Of a DNA stretch of 64,000 nucleotides, positions 45,814 to 55,450 are shown piece by piece (position 1 is the first letter of the stretch; each line of letters opens with the position of its first letter). The DNA is from Pseudomonas grimontii (GTDB lineage Bacteria; Pseudomonadota; Gammaproteobacteria; Pseudomonadales; Pseudomonadaceae). The stretch lies in the NCBI RefSeq assembly GCF_007858185.1, contig NZ_VFES01000001.1, forward strand, positions 496,001 through 560,000. The letters are read 5' to 3'. The notes under the pieces were generated by a model. It made no database searches, was not told where the DNA came from, and saw only the letters and a program-made list of their open reading frames with translations. The translations under genes were made by a program, and so were the position numbers.

Positions 45814-46119
45814 CTTGTCTGGCGCACTGCCTCAACGGGCGGTTGCGCGATTTTCACCGTGACGAGGATCCCCATCCAAGGCACGGCTTACTGCTGGAAC
45901 CCTGCAGGTCTATTCCTACAGTATTCGGAAACGAAAAAATATAGACAAGAATGACGGCTGTCAAAGGTCGAAAGTGAACTATCGGTCACTTTCGAACTAT
46001 TGGTTTTATGAATGATCATGCTTCCTCCCTTAAGTATTGTTGGCGGGGAGGGCGGACTAGAGCGTTTTGTGCGGGCTTGGCCTAGAATTGGCCATCTGTT
46101 TGCCACGCCCGGAGAGGTC
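45814..46119. promoter_or_regulatory. glpF-ybaK intergenic region with inverted-repeat operator candidate (45968-45995)
   Basis: Divergent promoter region of glpF and ybaK. It contains a perfect 10-base inverted repeat TCGAAAGTGA-N8-TCACTTTCGA at 45968-45995, sharing the TTTCGA core with the glpD operator candidate, so GlpR is a possible ligand. The stretch 45920-45960 (ACGAAAAAATATAGACAAG) is AT-rich and may hold the glpF -10/-35 elements. I see no gene in it. Confidence 0.55.
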
Positions 46120-46590
46120 ATGACCCCCGCATTGGATTTGTTGAAAAAAGTTCGCGCCGAACATCGCATCCACAGTTATGAACACGACCCCAAGGCGGCC
46201 TCGTATGGCCTGGAGGCCGCAGAAAAATTGGGCCTCGACCCGGCGCAGGTGTTCAAGACCTTGCTGGCCAGCAGCGAAAAAGGCGAATTATTGGTGGCTG
46301 TGGTGCCGGTCGTCGGAAGTCTGGACCTCAAGGCCCTGGCTCACGCGGCCGGGGTGAAAAAAGTCGAAATGGCTGATCCGGCGGCGGCGCAACGTTCCAC
46401 CGGTTACCTGCTGGGAGGTATCAGCCCATTGGGGCAGAAGAAGCGTTTGCGCACATTTATCGACGTGACGGCGCAGCCGTTTGCGACAATTTTTGTGAGT
46501 GCGGGGAGACGGGGGCTGGAAGTGGAGTTGTCCGCCGCGGTGTTGGCGGAACATACCCAGGCCCAATTCGCAGAAATTGGCCGGGTGTAA
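46120..46590 (+). CDS. ybaK: Cys-tRNA(Pro) deacylase YbaK
   Basis: Single-domain YbaK/EbsC protein of 156 residues ([24 protein letters not shown]..., [41 protein letters not shown]). It hydrolyses Cys-tRNA(Pro) formed by ProRS mischarging. The catalytic Lys is expected in the VFKTLL segment. ATG 46120 has GGAGAGG just upstream, a better start than the in-frame ATG at 46012. Confidence 0.92.
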   Translation: MTPALDLLKKVRAEHRIHSYEHDPKAASYGLEAAEKLGLDPAQVFKTLLASSEKGELLVAVVPVVGSLDLKALAHAAGVKKVEMADPAAAQRSTGYLLGGISPLGQKKRLRTFIDVTAQPFATIFVSAGRRGLEVELSAAVLAEHTQAQFAEIGRV

Positions 46591-46612
46591 TCCCGGTATG
46601 CTGGAGAATCAA

Positions 46613-46702
46613 TGTGGGAGGGGGCTTGCCCCCGATAGCGGTGGGTCAGGTATGGATAAGCTGGCTGACCCACCGCGATCGGGGGCAAGCCCCCTCCCAC
46701 AC
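46613..46702. repeat. REPIN, GTGGGAGGGGGCTTGC family
   Basis: Inverted pair TGTGGGAGGGGGCTTGCCCC / GGGGCAAGCCCCCTCCCACA between the convergent ybaK and ABC ATPase genes. The inner bases GGTGGGTCAG / CTGACCCACC are also complementary, so the whole 90 bases can fold into one long hairpin. Confidence 0.93.
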
Positions 46703-46712
46703 GTTGATCAAC

Positions 46713-47822
46713 TCAGCCAGCCGGGCTGTAGCGCCGTACGCCGGACTCGGATCGAGGCACCTGCGCCGCGACGCTGCCTGACGCCTGGAACAGCACTAAA
46801 TGCTCAGCGGCTACGCGAATGCCCACCTCGGCGCCCACCTGATGGTCGGCATGGCTCGGGAAAATCGATTCCAGCTGCGCGCCGGTCGGCAGTTGCAGGC
46901 GGTACAGGGTCGATGCACCGAGGAAGGTCTTGCCAACGATCCGCGCTTTCAAGGGGCTGTCCGGCGCATAGACGATGTCGTCCGGGCGTAGCAAGACGTC
47001 CACCGCACCACCCGTAGGCCAGGTGTAGGCGCGGTTGCCGCGCAAGTCACCCAGTTCAGTGTGGACGGACTCGGGCGAACTCAACTGACCACGAATGAAA
47101 TAACCCTGGCCGATAAAGCTGGCGACATAAGGCGTCAGCGGTTCGTGATAGAGGTTGTAGGGCGTATCCCACTGCTCCAGGCGGCCTTCCTTGAACACCC
47201 CGACGTGATCACTCACGGCGAACGCCTCTTCCTGGTCATGGGTGACCAAAATCGCACTGGTGCCCCGTGCCTTGAGGATGTCGCGCACCTCGTGGCTGAG
47301 CTTGCGCCGCAGTTCGCCGTCGAGGTTGGAGAACGGTTCGTCCAGCAGCAACAGTTGTGGCTCCGGCGCCAGGGCGCGGGCGAGGGCGACGCGTTGCTGC
47401 TGGCCGCCCGACAGTTCGTGAGGGAAACGCTTGCCCAGGCCCTTGAGGTTGACCAGTTCCAGCAGTTCGGCGACCACACGGTCTTTTTGCGCGTGCTTAC
47501 GAATGCCGAAGGCAATGTTGTCGGCCACGCTGAGATGGGGAAACAGCGCGTAGTCCTGGAACACCATGCCGATGCGACGTTTCTCCGGCGCCAGGGTGAA
47601 GCCGGCGCTGGAGATGACTTCGCCCGCGAGGCTGATTTCGCCTTCGTGCACCGGCTCAAAACCGGCAATCGCGCGCAAGGTCGTGGTTTTGCCACAGCCC
47701 GAAGAGCCCAGCAGGCAACCGATATCGCCCGCGTTGAGGTGCAGATTGAGGTTCTGCACCACCCGTTGATCCTGGTAGCCGCATGCCAGATTTCGCAAGT
47801 TCAGCAGTAATGGCTGGCTCAT
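46713..47822 (-). CDS. Orphan ABC transporter ATPase (FbpC/PotA-like)
   Basis: Protein of 369 residues. Walker [10 protein letters not shown], signature LSGGQQQR, Walker [13 protein letters not shown] and H-loop VTHDQEEAF are intact. The C-terminal 130 residues form a TOBE-type domain ([16 protein letters not shown]-like [13 protein letters not shown]). This layout is that of ferric iron, putrescine or sulfate importers, but no permease or binding protein gene lies nearby. The ATG overlaps the argF stop, so it is co-transcribed with argF. Confidence 0.85.
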   Translation of the reverse strand: MSQPLLLNLRNLACGYQDQRVVQNLNLHLNAGDIGCLLGSSGCGKTTTLRAIAGFEPVHEGEISLAGEVISSAGFTLAPEKRRIGMVFQDYALFPHLSVADNIAFGIRKHAQKDRVVAELLELVNLKGLGKRFPHELSGGQQQRVALARALAPEPQLLLLDEPFSNLDGELRRKLSHEVRDILKARGTSAILVTHDQEEAFAVSDHVGVFKEGRLEQWDTPYNLYHEPLTPYVASFIGQGYFIRGQLSSPESVHTELGDLRGNRAYTWPTGGAVDVLLRPDDIVYAPDSPLKARIVGKTFLGASTLYRLQLPTGAQLESIFPSHADHQVGAEVGIRVAAEHLVLFQASGSVAAQVPRSESGVRRYSPAG

Positions 47823-48739
47823 GCGTGGTGGTACGCCGGTTCGACGAGAAACTCGAGCAGGGCCTTTTGTGCATGCAGGCGGTTTTCGGCTTGGTCCCAG
47901 GCCACGGAGCGTGGGTCGTCGAGCAGGTCGAGGCTGATTTCTTCGCCACGGTGGGCCGGCAGACAGTGCATGAACAGCACGTCCGGCGCGGCCAGGTCGA
48001 GCAGGGCACGGGTCACCTGGAAAGGTGCAAACAGGGCCAGGCGCTTGGCGGTTTCGTCTTCCTGGCCCATGGAGGTCCAGACGTCAGTGCTGACCAGGTG
48101 AGCGCCGATCACTGCATCCTTTGGATCGCGCAGGATTTGCACACGGCCATCGGCCTTGGCCAGGAACTCGGCGGCCGGCTCGAAGCCTTCCGGGCAGGCA
48201 ATGCGCAGGTGGAAGTCGAACTGAATCGCCGCTTCTATATAGCTGTTGCACATGTTGTTGCCGTCACCGATCCAGGCCACGGTCTTGCCCTGGATCGAGC
48301 CACGGTGCTCAAGGAAGGTCTGCATGTCGGCCAGCAACTGGCACGGGTGCAGGTCATCGGACAGGCCGTTGATCACCGGCACGCGCGAGTTGGCGGCGAA
48401 TTCGGTCAGGGTGCTGTGGGCAAAGGTGCGGATCATCACCGCATCGAGCATGCGCGACATGACGATCGCGCAATCGCTGATCGGCTCGCCACGGCCCAGC
48501 TGGGTGTCTCGCGGCGACAGGAAGATGGCCTGGCCTCCCAGCTGGATCATGCCGGCTTCGAAGGACAGGCGAGTGCGGGTCGACGACTTCTCGAAAATCA
48601 TCCCAAGCACGCGGTTTTTCAAAGGCTCGAACAGTACGCCGCGGTTACGCAGGTCTTTAAGCTCAATGCCTCGACGGATCACGCTGACCAGCTCTTCGGG
48701 CGTGCAATCCATCAGGGAGAGAAAGTGCCTTGCGCTCAT
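47819..48739 (-). CDS. argF: Anabolic ornithine carbamoyltransferase
   Basis: Protein of 306 residues. Carbamoyl phosphate motif STRTR, HPCQ ([14 protein letters not shown]) and the ornithine motif HCLPAHRG are all present; close match to P. aeruginosa ArgF. It converts ornithine and carbamoyl phosphate to citrulline in arginine biosynthesis. There are two consecutive ATG codons (48742, 48739); I use the second, as in the known protein. Phased ArgR half-sites lie about 105 bases upstream, so repression by ArgR with arginine is expected. Confidence 0.95.
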   Translation of the reverse strand: MSARHFLSLMDCTPEELVSVIRRGIELKDLRNRGVLFEPLKNRVLGMIFEKSSTRTRLSFEAGMIQLGGQAIFLSPRDTQLGRGEPISDCAIVMSRMLDAVMIRTFAHSTLTEFAANSRVPVINGLSDDLHPCQLLADMQTFLEHRGSIQGKTVAWIGDGNNMCNSYIEAAIQFDFHLRIACPEGFEPAAEFLAKADGRVQILRDPKDAVIGAHLVSTDVWTSMGQEDETAKRLALFAPFQVTRALLDLAAPDVLFMHCLPAHRGEEISLDLLDDPRSVAWDQAENRLHAQKALLEFLVEPAYHHA

Positions 48740-48844
48740 CATTAACTACCTTTTTGCAACAGACCGCAGATACTCAAAGCCTTGTTTATTGTGACAACGG
48801 GCGAGACCTGCGGCGAAAGCCGCACGGGGCGACGAAATAGGGGA

Positions 48845-48886
48845 AGGCGCGATCTTATAATTAAATGTCGCGTCTTACCAATAGGG
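48845..48886. promoter_or_regulatory. Tandem ArgR half-sites upstream of argF
   Basis: TGTCGC-N8-AA at 48866-48881 fits the Pseudomonas ArgR half-site TGTCGCN8AAN5 exactly. A second, AGGCGC-N8-AA at 48845-48860, matches 6 of the 8 fixed positions and begins exactly 21 bases earlier, the required helical phase. Confidence 0.85.
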
Positions 48887-49170
48887 CTACGGTTTTTACG
48901 GGTGTTCAGACGGGCGCGCTAGCGCTTTTGAAGACGATTTCCAGACAGCAGCGGGCCATTTGTACACCGACGCCGCAACCTTTTGCAATGCGCGGGGGCG
49001 GGCTTGGGCCAGGCTACGTCGGTTTCAGAGGTTGATTACAGGTTCTGTAACATTTGCTCATGCTTGCTTATGGTCTGGCTTGATGGCTGTCGATTCACAG
49101 GACGAACGATGCTGGTGCCTGTCATGGTCACGGCCCATAGTCAGGCCAAAGCCCAATAAAGAGACTGGCC
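48887..49170. other. Intergenic region between argF and the molybdopterin oxidoreductase
   Basis: Together with the ArgR site this is part of a 431-base divergent gap (48740-49170). Beyond the ArgR half-sites I see only a [17 protein letters not shown] dyad near 48916-48929. There is no credible small gene or repeat. The promoter of the oxidoreductase gene should lie in 49020-49140. Confidence 0.6.
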
Positions 49171-51279
49171 ATGGCCAAGACTCTCCACCACCGTGCATGT
49201 CATCTGTGTGAGGCCATTTGTGGCCTGACCCTGGAAACCACCCAAGCCGAAGACGGCAGCCTCGCGATCACCTCGATCAAGGGCGACGCGATGGACAGCT
49301 TCAGCCGTGGTCACATCTGCCCGAAGGCAGTGGCGTTGCAGGACATCCAGAATGATCCTGACCGCCTGCACCAGCCCATGTTGCGGGTGGGCAGCGAATG
49401 GCAGCCAATTCCGTGGGATGAGGCGTTTGCCCTGGTCGCCGAGCGGCTGGCGGGCATCCAGGCGCGGCATGGGCAGAATGCGGTGGCGGTGTATCAGGGC
49501 AACCCCAGCGTGCACAACTATGGGCTGATGACCCACAGCAACTACTTCCTGGGCCAGCTCAAGACGCGCAATCGGTTTTCTGCCACCTCCGTTGACCAGT
49601 TGCCTCATCACCTCACCAGCCACCTGATGTACGGCCATGGCCTGTTGCTGCCGATTCCGGACATCGACCACACCGACTTCATGCTGATCCTGGGCGGCAA
49701 CCCGCTGGCCTCCAACGGCAGCATCATGACCGTGCCGGATGTGGAGAAGCGCCTCAAGGCCATCCAGGCCCGGGGTGGCAAAGTGGTGGTGGTCGATCCC
49801 CGGCGCAGTGAGACGGCGGCGATCGCTGATCAGCACCTGTTCGTGCGGCCTGGGGGGGATGCAGCGCTGCTGTTCGGGGTACTTAACACGCTGTTTACCG
49901 AGAACCTCACGCGTGACAGTCACTTGCCGGTAGAAGGCCTTGAGGATGTGCGTCGTGCAATTGCCGGTTTTACCGCCGAAGCCATGAGCCGCCAGTGTGC
50001 AGTGCCTGCCGGGCAGATCCGCCAGTTGGCGCGGGACTTCGCTGCTGCGGATAAAGCCGTGTGTTACGGGCGTATGGGGGTTTCGACCCAGGCGTTCGGC
50101 ACGCTGTGTCATTGGTTGGTGCAGTTGATCAACCTGGTCACAGGCAACCTTGACCGCGAGGGCGGTGCGTTATGCACCAGTCCGGCGGTGGACTTGGTTG
50201 CGTCCACCGGTGGCGGGCATTTCAATCGCTGGCAGAGTCGCGTGTCCGGGCGTCCGGAGTACGGCGGCGAGTTGCCAGTGTCTGCGTTGGCTGAAGAAAT
50301 GCTCACCGGCGGCGAAGGACAGATCCGCGCGCTGGTGACGGTGGCGGGCAACCCGGTGCTGTCGACGCCCAATGGTCGCCAGTTGGAGCAGGCGCTGGAC
50401 GGCTTGGAGTTCATGGTCAGCGTCGACCTCTATATCAACGAGACCACGCGTTATGCCGATCTGATCCTGCCGTCCACTTCGGCACTGGAAAACGACCATT
50501 ACGACACTACGTTCAATATGTTCGCCGTGCGCAATGTCACGCGTTTCAATCGCGCGATTCTGCCCAAGCCTGAAGGGGCGCTGCATGACTGGGAGATTTT
50601 TGTCGGCCTCGCCACGGCATTCGCTGCGCAGACCGGTATGGCGCTCAAGCCCACCATGCCACCTGCGCAAATGATCGACTTCGGCCTGCGCGCCGGCGCT
50701 TATGGTGATGCGTCGAGCCATAAGTTGTCGGTGGCGAAGCTGGCGGATCATCCCCATGGCATGGACCTGGGGCCGCTCAAGCCCAATCTTGCCGCGCGTT
50801 TGAAAACCCTGGACGGCAAGGTGCATGCGGCACCGGCAGTGATTCTGGCGGATCTGGCGCGTTTTGCGGCGCAGCCGATGCCTGTGGCTGACGAGTTGCT
50901 GCTGATCGGTCGTCGTCACGTGCGCAGTAATAATTCCTGGATGCATAACTATCACCGGCTGGTGAAGGGTAAGCCTCGGCACCAGTTGCATATGCATCCC
51001 GACGACCTCGCCAGTCGCCAGTTGGCGGATGGCCAGCGTGTGCGCGTCAGTTCACGTATCGGCATGATCGAGGTGGAGGTGGTCGCCAGCCTGGACATGA
51101 TGCCCGGCGTGGTCAGCCTGCCCCATGGTTGGGGTCATGGGCGTCCGGGCGTCCAGATGAGCATCGCCAGCGGGCAGCCGGGGGCGAGCGCGAATGACTT
51201 GACCGACGAGCGGCAATTGGACGAGTTATCGGGCAATGCAGCGTTGAATGGCGTACCGGTCCAAGTCGCTGCCGCATAA
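49171..51279 (+). CDS. Molybdopterin oxidoreductase of the formate dehydrogenase/nitrate reductase type, orphan
   Basis: Protein of 702 residues. The N-terminal 4Fe-4S motif is C10-x2-C13-x3-C17-x(n)-C50 (HLCEAICG ... HICPKA), followed by the molybdopterin domains (WDEAF, LGGNPLASNGS, VVVDPRRSETA) and the C-terminal cofactor-binding domain (LLLIGRRHVRSNNSWMHN). There is no Tat signal, so it is cytoplasmic. No maturation, electron-transfer or membrane subunits are adjacent and the substrate is not evident. Length and layout fit the cytoplasmic assimilatory or uncharacterised members of the family. Confidence 0.86.
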   Translation: MAKTLHHRACHLCEAICGLTLETTQAEDGSLAITSIKGDAMDSFSRGHICPKAVALQDIQNDPDRLHQPMLRVGSEWQPIPWDEAFALVAERLAGIQARHGQNAVAVYQGNPSVHNYGLMTHSNYFLGQLKTRNRFSATSVDQLPHHLTSHLMYGHGLLLPIPDIDHTDFMLILGGNPLASNGSIMTVPDVEKRLKAIQARGGKVVVVDPRRSETAAIADQHLFVRPGGDAALLFGVLNTLFTENLTRDSHLPVEGLEDVRRAIAGFTAEAMSRQCAVPAGQIRQLARDFAAADKAVCYGRMGVSTQAFGTLCHWLVQLINLVTGNLDREGGALCTSPAVDLVASTGGGHFNRWQSRVSGRPEYGGELPVSALAEEMLTGGEGQIRALVTVAGNPVLSTPNGRQLEQALDGLEFMVSVDLYINETTRYADLILPSTSALENDHYDTTFNMFAVRNVTRFNRAILPKPEGALHDWEIFVGLATAFAAQTGMALKPTMPPAQMIDFGLRAGAYGDASSHKLSVAKLADHPHGMDLGPLKPNLAARLKTLDGKVHAAPAVILADLARFAAQPMPVADELLLIGRRHVRSNNSWMHNYHRLVKGKPRHQLHMHPDDLASRQLADGQRVRVSSRIGMIEVEVVASLDMMPGVVSLPHGWGHGRPGVQMSIASGQPGASANDLTDERQLDELSGNAALNGVPVQVAAA

Positions 51280-51365
51280 GGAGCCCGAGCACCGCATTGG
51301 AATTTTGCGTTACAATGCGCCACCGTGCCGACCTGTGAGTCGCAAAGTTCCAGCCGAGGTGTTCC

Positions 51366-51704
51366 ATGGATATCATCGAAACGATCAAAGAGCAGATTGC
51401 CAACAACACCATTCTGCTTTACATGAAGGGCGCACCTAACGCTCCTCAGTGCGGTTTCTCCGCGAAGGCTTCCCAGGCTGTGATGCAGTGTGGCGAGAAG
51501 TTCGCTTACGTGGATATCCTGCAAAACCCGGAAATCCGCGCCAACCTGCCGAAGTACGCCAACTGGCCTACTTTCCCACAACTATGGGTTGCTGGTGAGC
51601 TGGTCGGCGGTAGCGATATCATCACTGAAATGGCAACTGATGGTTCGTTGCAAGCGTTGATCAAGGATGCAGCGGCAAATGCGGCGGCCAAGACCGACGC
51701 GTGA
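51366..51704 (+). CDS. grxD: Monothiol glutaredoxin GrxD
   Basis: Protein of 112 residues with the monothiol CGFS active site (APQCGFSAKA), the WPTFPQLWV cis-Pro loop and GGSDIITEM glutathione-binding motif. CGFS glutaredoxins carry and deliver 2Fe-2S clusters. It is next to bfr and bfd, an iron-handling context. A strong terminator follows. Confidence 0.95.
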   Translation: MDIIETIKEQIANNTILLYMKGAPNAPQCGFSAKASQAVMQCGEKFAYVDILQNPEIRANLPKYANWPTFPQLWVAGELVGGSDIITEMATDGSLQALIKDAAANAAAKTDA

Positions 51705-51720
51705 TTCGCCTGTAATAAAA

Positions 51721-51755
51721 AGCCCCGCTTCTCGTGAGAGAGCGGGGCTTTTTTG
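51721..51755 (+). terminator. Rho-independent terminator between grxD and bfr
   Basis: Stem AGCCCCGCT / AGCGGGGCT with an 11-base loop, then six T on the plus strand; A-rich on the other side, so it can serve both convergent genes. Confidence 0.92.
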
Positions 51756-51773
51756 TACCTGTGAACGACGGGG

Positions 51774-52244
51774 TTATTCACCCATCTGCGATTGCAGGTA
51801 GTTTTCCAGGCTGACTTTGTCGATCAGGCCCAGTTGGGTTTCCAGCCAGTCGATATGTTCTTCCTGGTCTTCCAGGATGTCTTCCAGCAGCTCGCGGCTG
51901 CCGAAGTCGCCTTTGGTCTCACAGTGAGCGATGGCAGCCTTGAGGTCGCTGTGGCTCTTGCGTTCAAAGCCCAGGTCGCTGCCGATCATTTCCTGGGTGT
52001 GCTCGCCGATGTTCAGCTTGCCCAGGTCCTGTACGTTCGGCAGGCCTTCGAGGAACAGGATGCGCTTGATCAGCGCGTCGGCGTCCTTCATGGCCTTGAT
52101 GGATTCTTTGTATTCACGCTTGCCGAGCTTTTCCAGGCCCCAATCGTCATACATGCGTGCATGCAGAAAGTACTGATTGATCGCGACCAGTTCATTGGCA
52201 AGGATTTTGTTGAGTTGCTGGATGACTGAGATGTCGCCTTTCAT
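51774..52244 (-). CDS. bfr: Bacterioferritin, haem-ligand type with degenerate ferroxidase site
   Basis: Protein of 156 residues aligning without gaps to E. coli Bfr over the first 130 residues. The haem ligand Met52 is present. Of the di-iron ferroxidase ligands, Glu18, Glu94 and His130 are kept, but Glu51 is Ala, His54 is Asp and Glu127 is Gln. It should still assemble and bind haem but probably oxidises iron poorly, needing a second, ferroxidase-active subunit encoded elsewhere. ATG 52244 was chosen because the conserved MKGD start is there. bfd, the reductase partner, lies upstream on the same strand. Confidence 0.9.
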   Translation of the reverse strand: MKGDISVIQQLNKILANELVAINQYFLHARMYDDWGLEKLGKREYKESIKAMKDADALIKRILFLEGLPNVQDLGKLNIGEHTQEMIGSDLGFERKSHSDLKAAIAHCETKGDFGSRELLEDILEDQEEHIDWLETQLGLIDKVSLENYLQSQMGE

Positions 52245-52402
52245 GACTGGGGTCCTGCCCTGTAATAGCTGTGTATAGGGCGGAGTTTGAGCGGCCAACT
52301 CCCTAGTGTCAAACCTAAGTTATTGAATAATAAATGAAAATTAATCGGAATAAGAATGTTTGTGTTCCGCGTCTTCGCGCTAACTAATTGAATTGCGGGC
52401 AT

Positions 52403-52430
52403 AAAAAAACCGGACGCTAAGTCCGGTTCT
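52403..52430 (-). terminator. Terminator after bfd
   Basis: Stem AACCGGAC / GTCCGGTT with a 5-base loop, followed on the minus strand by a run of seven T. It lies 15-40 bases past the bfd stop. Confidence 0.9.
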
Positions 52431-52444
52431 TTAAAACACGCGAA

Positions 52445-52663
52445 TTATGCGTGTGTAAATTCTGCTAGGTAGGGACGTGCAGCCTGGGCTGTTTGCAGCT
52501 GAGTCAGGGTTTCCCGTACCACTTGCTTGGCGAGGCAAGCACATTTACCACATTGACTGGCAACGCCGGTGGTTTCACGTACTTCCTTGTAGCTGCAGCA
52601 ACCTTCATAGATTGCTTCGCGGATTTGTCCGTCGGTGACGCCGGTACACAGGCACACATACAT
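52445..52663 (-). CDS. bfd: Bacterioferritin-associated ferredoxin
   Basis: Protein of 72 residues with the 2Fe-2S ligands Cys4, Cys6, Cys38 and Cys41 (C-x-C ... C-x2-C) of the BFD fold. It reduces iron in bacterioferritin to release it. A Fur-box-like sequence 55-67 bases upstream fits induction at low iron, as described for P. aeruginosa bfd. Confidence 0.95.
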   Translation of the reverse strand: MYVCLCTGVTDGQIREAIYEGCCSYKEVRETTGVASQCGKCACLAKQVVRETLTQLQTAQAARPYLAEFTHA

Positions 52664-52713
52664 AAGGGAGAACCGTCGCGGGTTTAAGGCTTAAGTGCGA
52701 TGGATCTTAATGT

Positions 52714-52733
52714 TAACGAGAATGATTGTCAAA
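52714..52733. promoter_or_regulatory. Fur box candidate upstream of bfd
   Basis: GAGAAT-G-ATTGTC (52718-52730) within AACGAGAATGATTGTCAAAG differs from the ideal GATAAT-N-ATTATC dyad at one base in each arm. Confidence 0.65.
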
Positions 52734-52907
52734 GTAGATTCGTAGGGTATTTGCCTGCACCGCCCTCACGCTGACGAACGGTTTTTTCAGTGTATGATGG
52801 TCGGTCTTCACGAAGCGTGACTGCGTCACAGGGCTGTCGCTTGAATGCGGCAGACTCAAGGCCGGTCCTTTTACTTCAATCGTCACCCTTACATCAGGAG
52901 ATACCCA

Positions 52908-53510
52908 ATGAGCGTACTCGTCGGCAAACAAGCCCCGGATTTCGACGTACCTGCCGTGCTCGGCAATGGTGAAATCGTTGACAGCTTCAAGCTGTCTGAA
53001 GCCATCAAAGGCAAATACGGCCTGGTGTTCTTCTACCCGCTGGACTTCACCTTCGTCTGCCCTTCGGAGCTGATCGCTCTGGACCACCGCATGGACGATT
53101 TCAAGGCACGTAACGTTGAAGTGGTCGCGGTTTCCATCGACTCCCATTTCACCCACAACGCCTGGCGTAACACTGCCATCAACGATGGCGGCATCGGCAA
53201 AGTCAAATACACCATGGCTGCTGACATGAAGCACGATATTGCCAAGGCCTACGACGTTGAGTCCGAAGGCGGCGTGGCGTTCCGTGGTGCGTTCCTGATC
53301 GACGACAAGGGTGTTGTGCGCTCGCAGATCATCAACGACCTGCCGCTGGGCCGTAACATGGAAGAGCTGATCCGTCTGGTTGACGCCCTGCAATTCCACG
53401 AAGAGCACGGTGAAGTCTGCCCTGCCAACTGGAAAAAAGGCGACAAAGGCATGAACGCTTCGCCAGAAGGCGTTGCGGCTTACCTGACCGAGAACGCTGG
53501 CAAGCTGTAA
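52908..53510 (+). CDS. 2-Cys peroxiredoxin (AhpC/Prx1 type)
   Basis: Protein of 200 residues. Peroxidatic Cys51 is in FTFVCPSE and resolving Cys171 in GEVCPANW, giving a typical 2-Cys Prx. It reduces peroxides with electrons from thioredoxin or AhpF. ATG 52908 has CAGGAG upstream. Divergent from bfd and followed by a terminator. Confidence 0.94.
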   Translation: MSVLVGKQAPDFDVPAVLGNGEIVDSFKLSEAIKGKYGLVFFYPLDFTFVCPSELIALDHRMDDFKARNVEVVAVSIDSHFTHNAWRNTAINDGGIGKVKYTMAADMKHDIAKAYDVESEGGVAFRGAFLIDDKGVVRSQIINDLPLGRNMEELIRLVDALQFHEEHGEVCPANWKKGDKGMNASPEGVAAYLTENAGKL

Positions 53511-53524
53511 GCCAGGGTTGAGGT

Positions 53525-53557
53525 AAAAAAACCGGCCTGAAAAGGCCGGTTTTTTTA
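53525..53557 (+). terminator. Rho-independent terminator between prx and rnt
   Basis: Stem ACCGGCCT / AGGCCGGT, tetraloop GAAA, followed by seven T on the plus strand and preceded by seven A; bidirectional for the convergent genes. Confidence 0.93.
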
Positions 53558-53573
53558 TGCGCGGGATTTGACC

Positions 53574-54251
53574 TCAGTCGCCGAAGTCTTCCCAGCCGCC
53601 CATTTGTTTCCAGCGGTTGACGATGCCGCAGAACAGCTCGGCGGTCTTCTCGGTGTCGTAGCGGGCCGAGTGGGCTTCGCGACCATCGAAGTCGATACCG
53701 GCCGCCTGGCAGGCTTTGGCCAATACGGTCTGACCGTAGGCCAGGCCGGCGAGTGTGGCGGTGTCGAAACTGGAGAATGGGTGGAACGGGTTACGCTTCA
53801 TGTCCAACCGCGTCACGGCGGCGTTGAGGAAGCCCAGGTCGAAGCTGCTGTTATGCCCGACCAGGATCGCGCGCTTGCAGCCATTGGCCTTCAAGGCCTT
53901 GCGTACGCCACGGAAGATGTCGGTCAGTGCCGCCTCTTCGCTGACGGCCATGCGCAGGGGGTGATCCAGCTTGATTCCGGTGAATTCCAGGGCTGCCGCT
54001 TCGATATTGGCCCCTTCAAACGGCTCGACGCGGAAGAAGTGGGTATGTTCCGGGTAGACAAAGCCCTGTTCGTCCATGCCGATAGTCGTTGCGGCGATTT
54101 CCAGCAGTGCATCGGTGGCGCAATTGAAGCCGCCGGTTTCTACGTCGATAACGACAGGCAGATAGCCGCGGAAACGTTCGGCCATCGGGTGGCGCGAACC
54201 ACCACCACCGCCAACGTGCTCCTGGTCGTCATCGTAATGGTCTTCACTCAC
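53574..54251 (-). CDS. rnt: Ribonuclease T
   Basis: DEDDh exonuclease of 225 residues. Exo I is VIDVETGG, Exo [15 protein letters not shown] and Exo [17 protein letters not shown] with the catalytic His. It trims 3' ends of tRNA and other stable RNAs. A glycine-rich, acidic tail of about 20 residues precedes the domain ([15 protein letters not shown]). The ATG overlaps the pyrC stop (ATGA). Confidence 0.95.
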   Translation of the reverse strand: MSEDHYDDDQEHVGGGGGSRHPMAERFRGYLPVVIDVETGGFNCATDALLEIAATTIGMDEQGFVYPEHTHFFRVEPFEGANIEAAALEFTGIKLDHPLRMAVSEEAALTDIFRGVRKALKANGCKRAILVGHNSSFDLGFLNAAVTRLDMKRNPFHPFSSFDTATLAGLAYGQTVLAKACQAAGIDFDGREAHSARYDTEKTAELFCGIVNRWKQMGGWEDFGD

Positions 54252-55294
54252 TTGCTTTCCTCCAGCAGGCGCCAGCGCAGTGTTTCACCGGCGCGCAGCG
54301 GGATAACGGTCAGCTCGCCAAATGGCAGGCTGGCAGGGGCGGTCCAGTCTTCACGGACCAGGGTGATACGGTCGGTATTCGCGGGCAGGCCGTAGAAACG
54401 CGGGCCGTTGAGACTGGCGAAGCCTTCGAGTTTATCCAGGGCGTTGCGCTGCTCGAACGCTTCGGCATACAACTCGATGGCGGCAAACGCGGTGTAGCAA
54501 CCGGCACAGCCGCATGCGGCTTCCTTGGCGTGCTGAGCGTGGGGCGCGGAGTCGGTGCCGAGGAAGAACTTCGGATTACCGCTGGTCGCGGCATCCAGCA
54601 GGGCCACCTGGTGGGTGTTGCGCTTGAGGATCGGCAGGCAATAGAAGTGCGGCCGGATCCCGCCCACCAGCATGTGGTTGCGGTTGTACAGCAGGTGATG
54701 GGCGGTGATGGTCGCGCCGACGTTGGCCGAGGCCTCGGTGACGAACTGCACGGCATCGGCCGTGGTGATGTGTTCGAACACCACCTTGAGGGTCGGGAAC
54801 AGCTCGACCACGCGGCGCATGTGCTCGTCGATGAAGATCTTCTCGCGATCGAACACGTCCACATCGCCACGGGTGACTTCACCGTGGATCAGCAGTGGCA
54901 TGCCGACTTCGGCCATGGCTTCGATGGCCGGCAGGATCTTGTCGATACTGGTCACGCCGGAATCGGAGTTGGTGGTTGCGCCGGCCGGGTACAGCTTGGC
55001 GGCGTGCACGTAACCGCTGGCCTTGGCCTCGCGAATCTCAGAGGGCTGGGTGCGGTCGGTGAGGTAGAGCACCATCAACGGTTCGAAGCGGCTGTCGGCC
55101 GGCCGTGCAGCGAGGATGCGCTGGCGATAGGCGTCGGCTTCGGCGGCGTTACGCACCGGTGGTACCAGGTTAGGCATGATGATGGCGCGGCCAAACGTGC
55201 GCGATACATCGGCCACGGTGTGGGGCAACGCAGCACCATCGCGAAGATGAATATGCCAGTCGTCGGGACGCAGCAGGGTCAGGCGGTCGGACAT
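54248..55294 (-). CDS. pyrC: Dihydroorotase
   Basis: Protein of 348 residues of the E. coli-type (class II) dihydroorotase. Metal motif HIHLRDG near residue 15, carboxylated Lys in [27 protein letters not shown] and the catalytic Asp in GTDSAPH. It closes carbamoyl aspartate to dihydroorotate in pyrimidine synthesis. Start 55294 (MSDRLTLL) fits the family. Translationally coupled to rnt. Confidence 0.95.
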   Translation of the reverse strand: MSDRLTLLRPDDWHIHLRDGAALPHTVADVSRTFGRAIIMPNLVPPVRNAAEADAYRQRILAARPADSRFEPLMVLYLTDRTQPSEIREAKASGYVHAAKLYPAGATTNSDSGVTSIDKILPAIEAMAEVGMPLLIHGEVTRGDVDVFDREKIFIDEHMRRVVELFPTLKVVFEHITTADAVQFVTEASANVGATITAHHLLYNRNHMLVGGIRPHFYCLPILKRNTHQVALLDAATSGNPKFFLGTDSAPHAQHAKEAACGCAGCYTAFAAIELYAEAFEQRNALDKLEGFASLNGPRFYGLPANTDRITLVREDWTAPASLPFGELTVIPLRAGETLRWRLLEESK

Positions 55295-55450
55295 TGGGGA
55301 TTCCAGGCGGGTCAATCTGGTGGGAATGCTACCGGAAAAGACTCTTGCAGGCACTCGCTATCAAGTTTTGCAGGATGCATCCGATAGCCTTTCGTATGCC
55401 TTATCGATGTATGACGCTTTGAAGTGTTGTAGAAACCAGTGGAGCCTCCC

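Noticed and set aside
49171..51279. Tat-exported formate dehydrogenase
   Set aside because: The N-terminus starts directly with the 4Fe-4S motif and has no twin-arginine signal; no formate dehydrogenase partners are adjacent.
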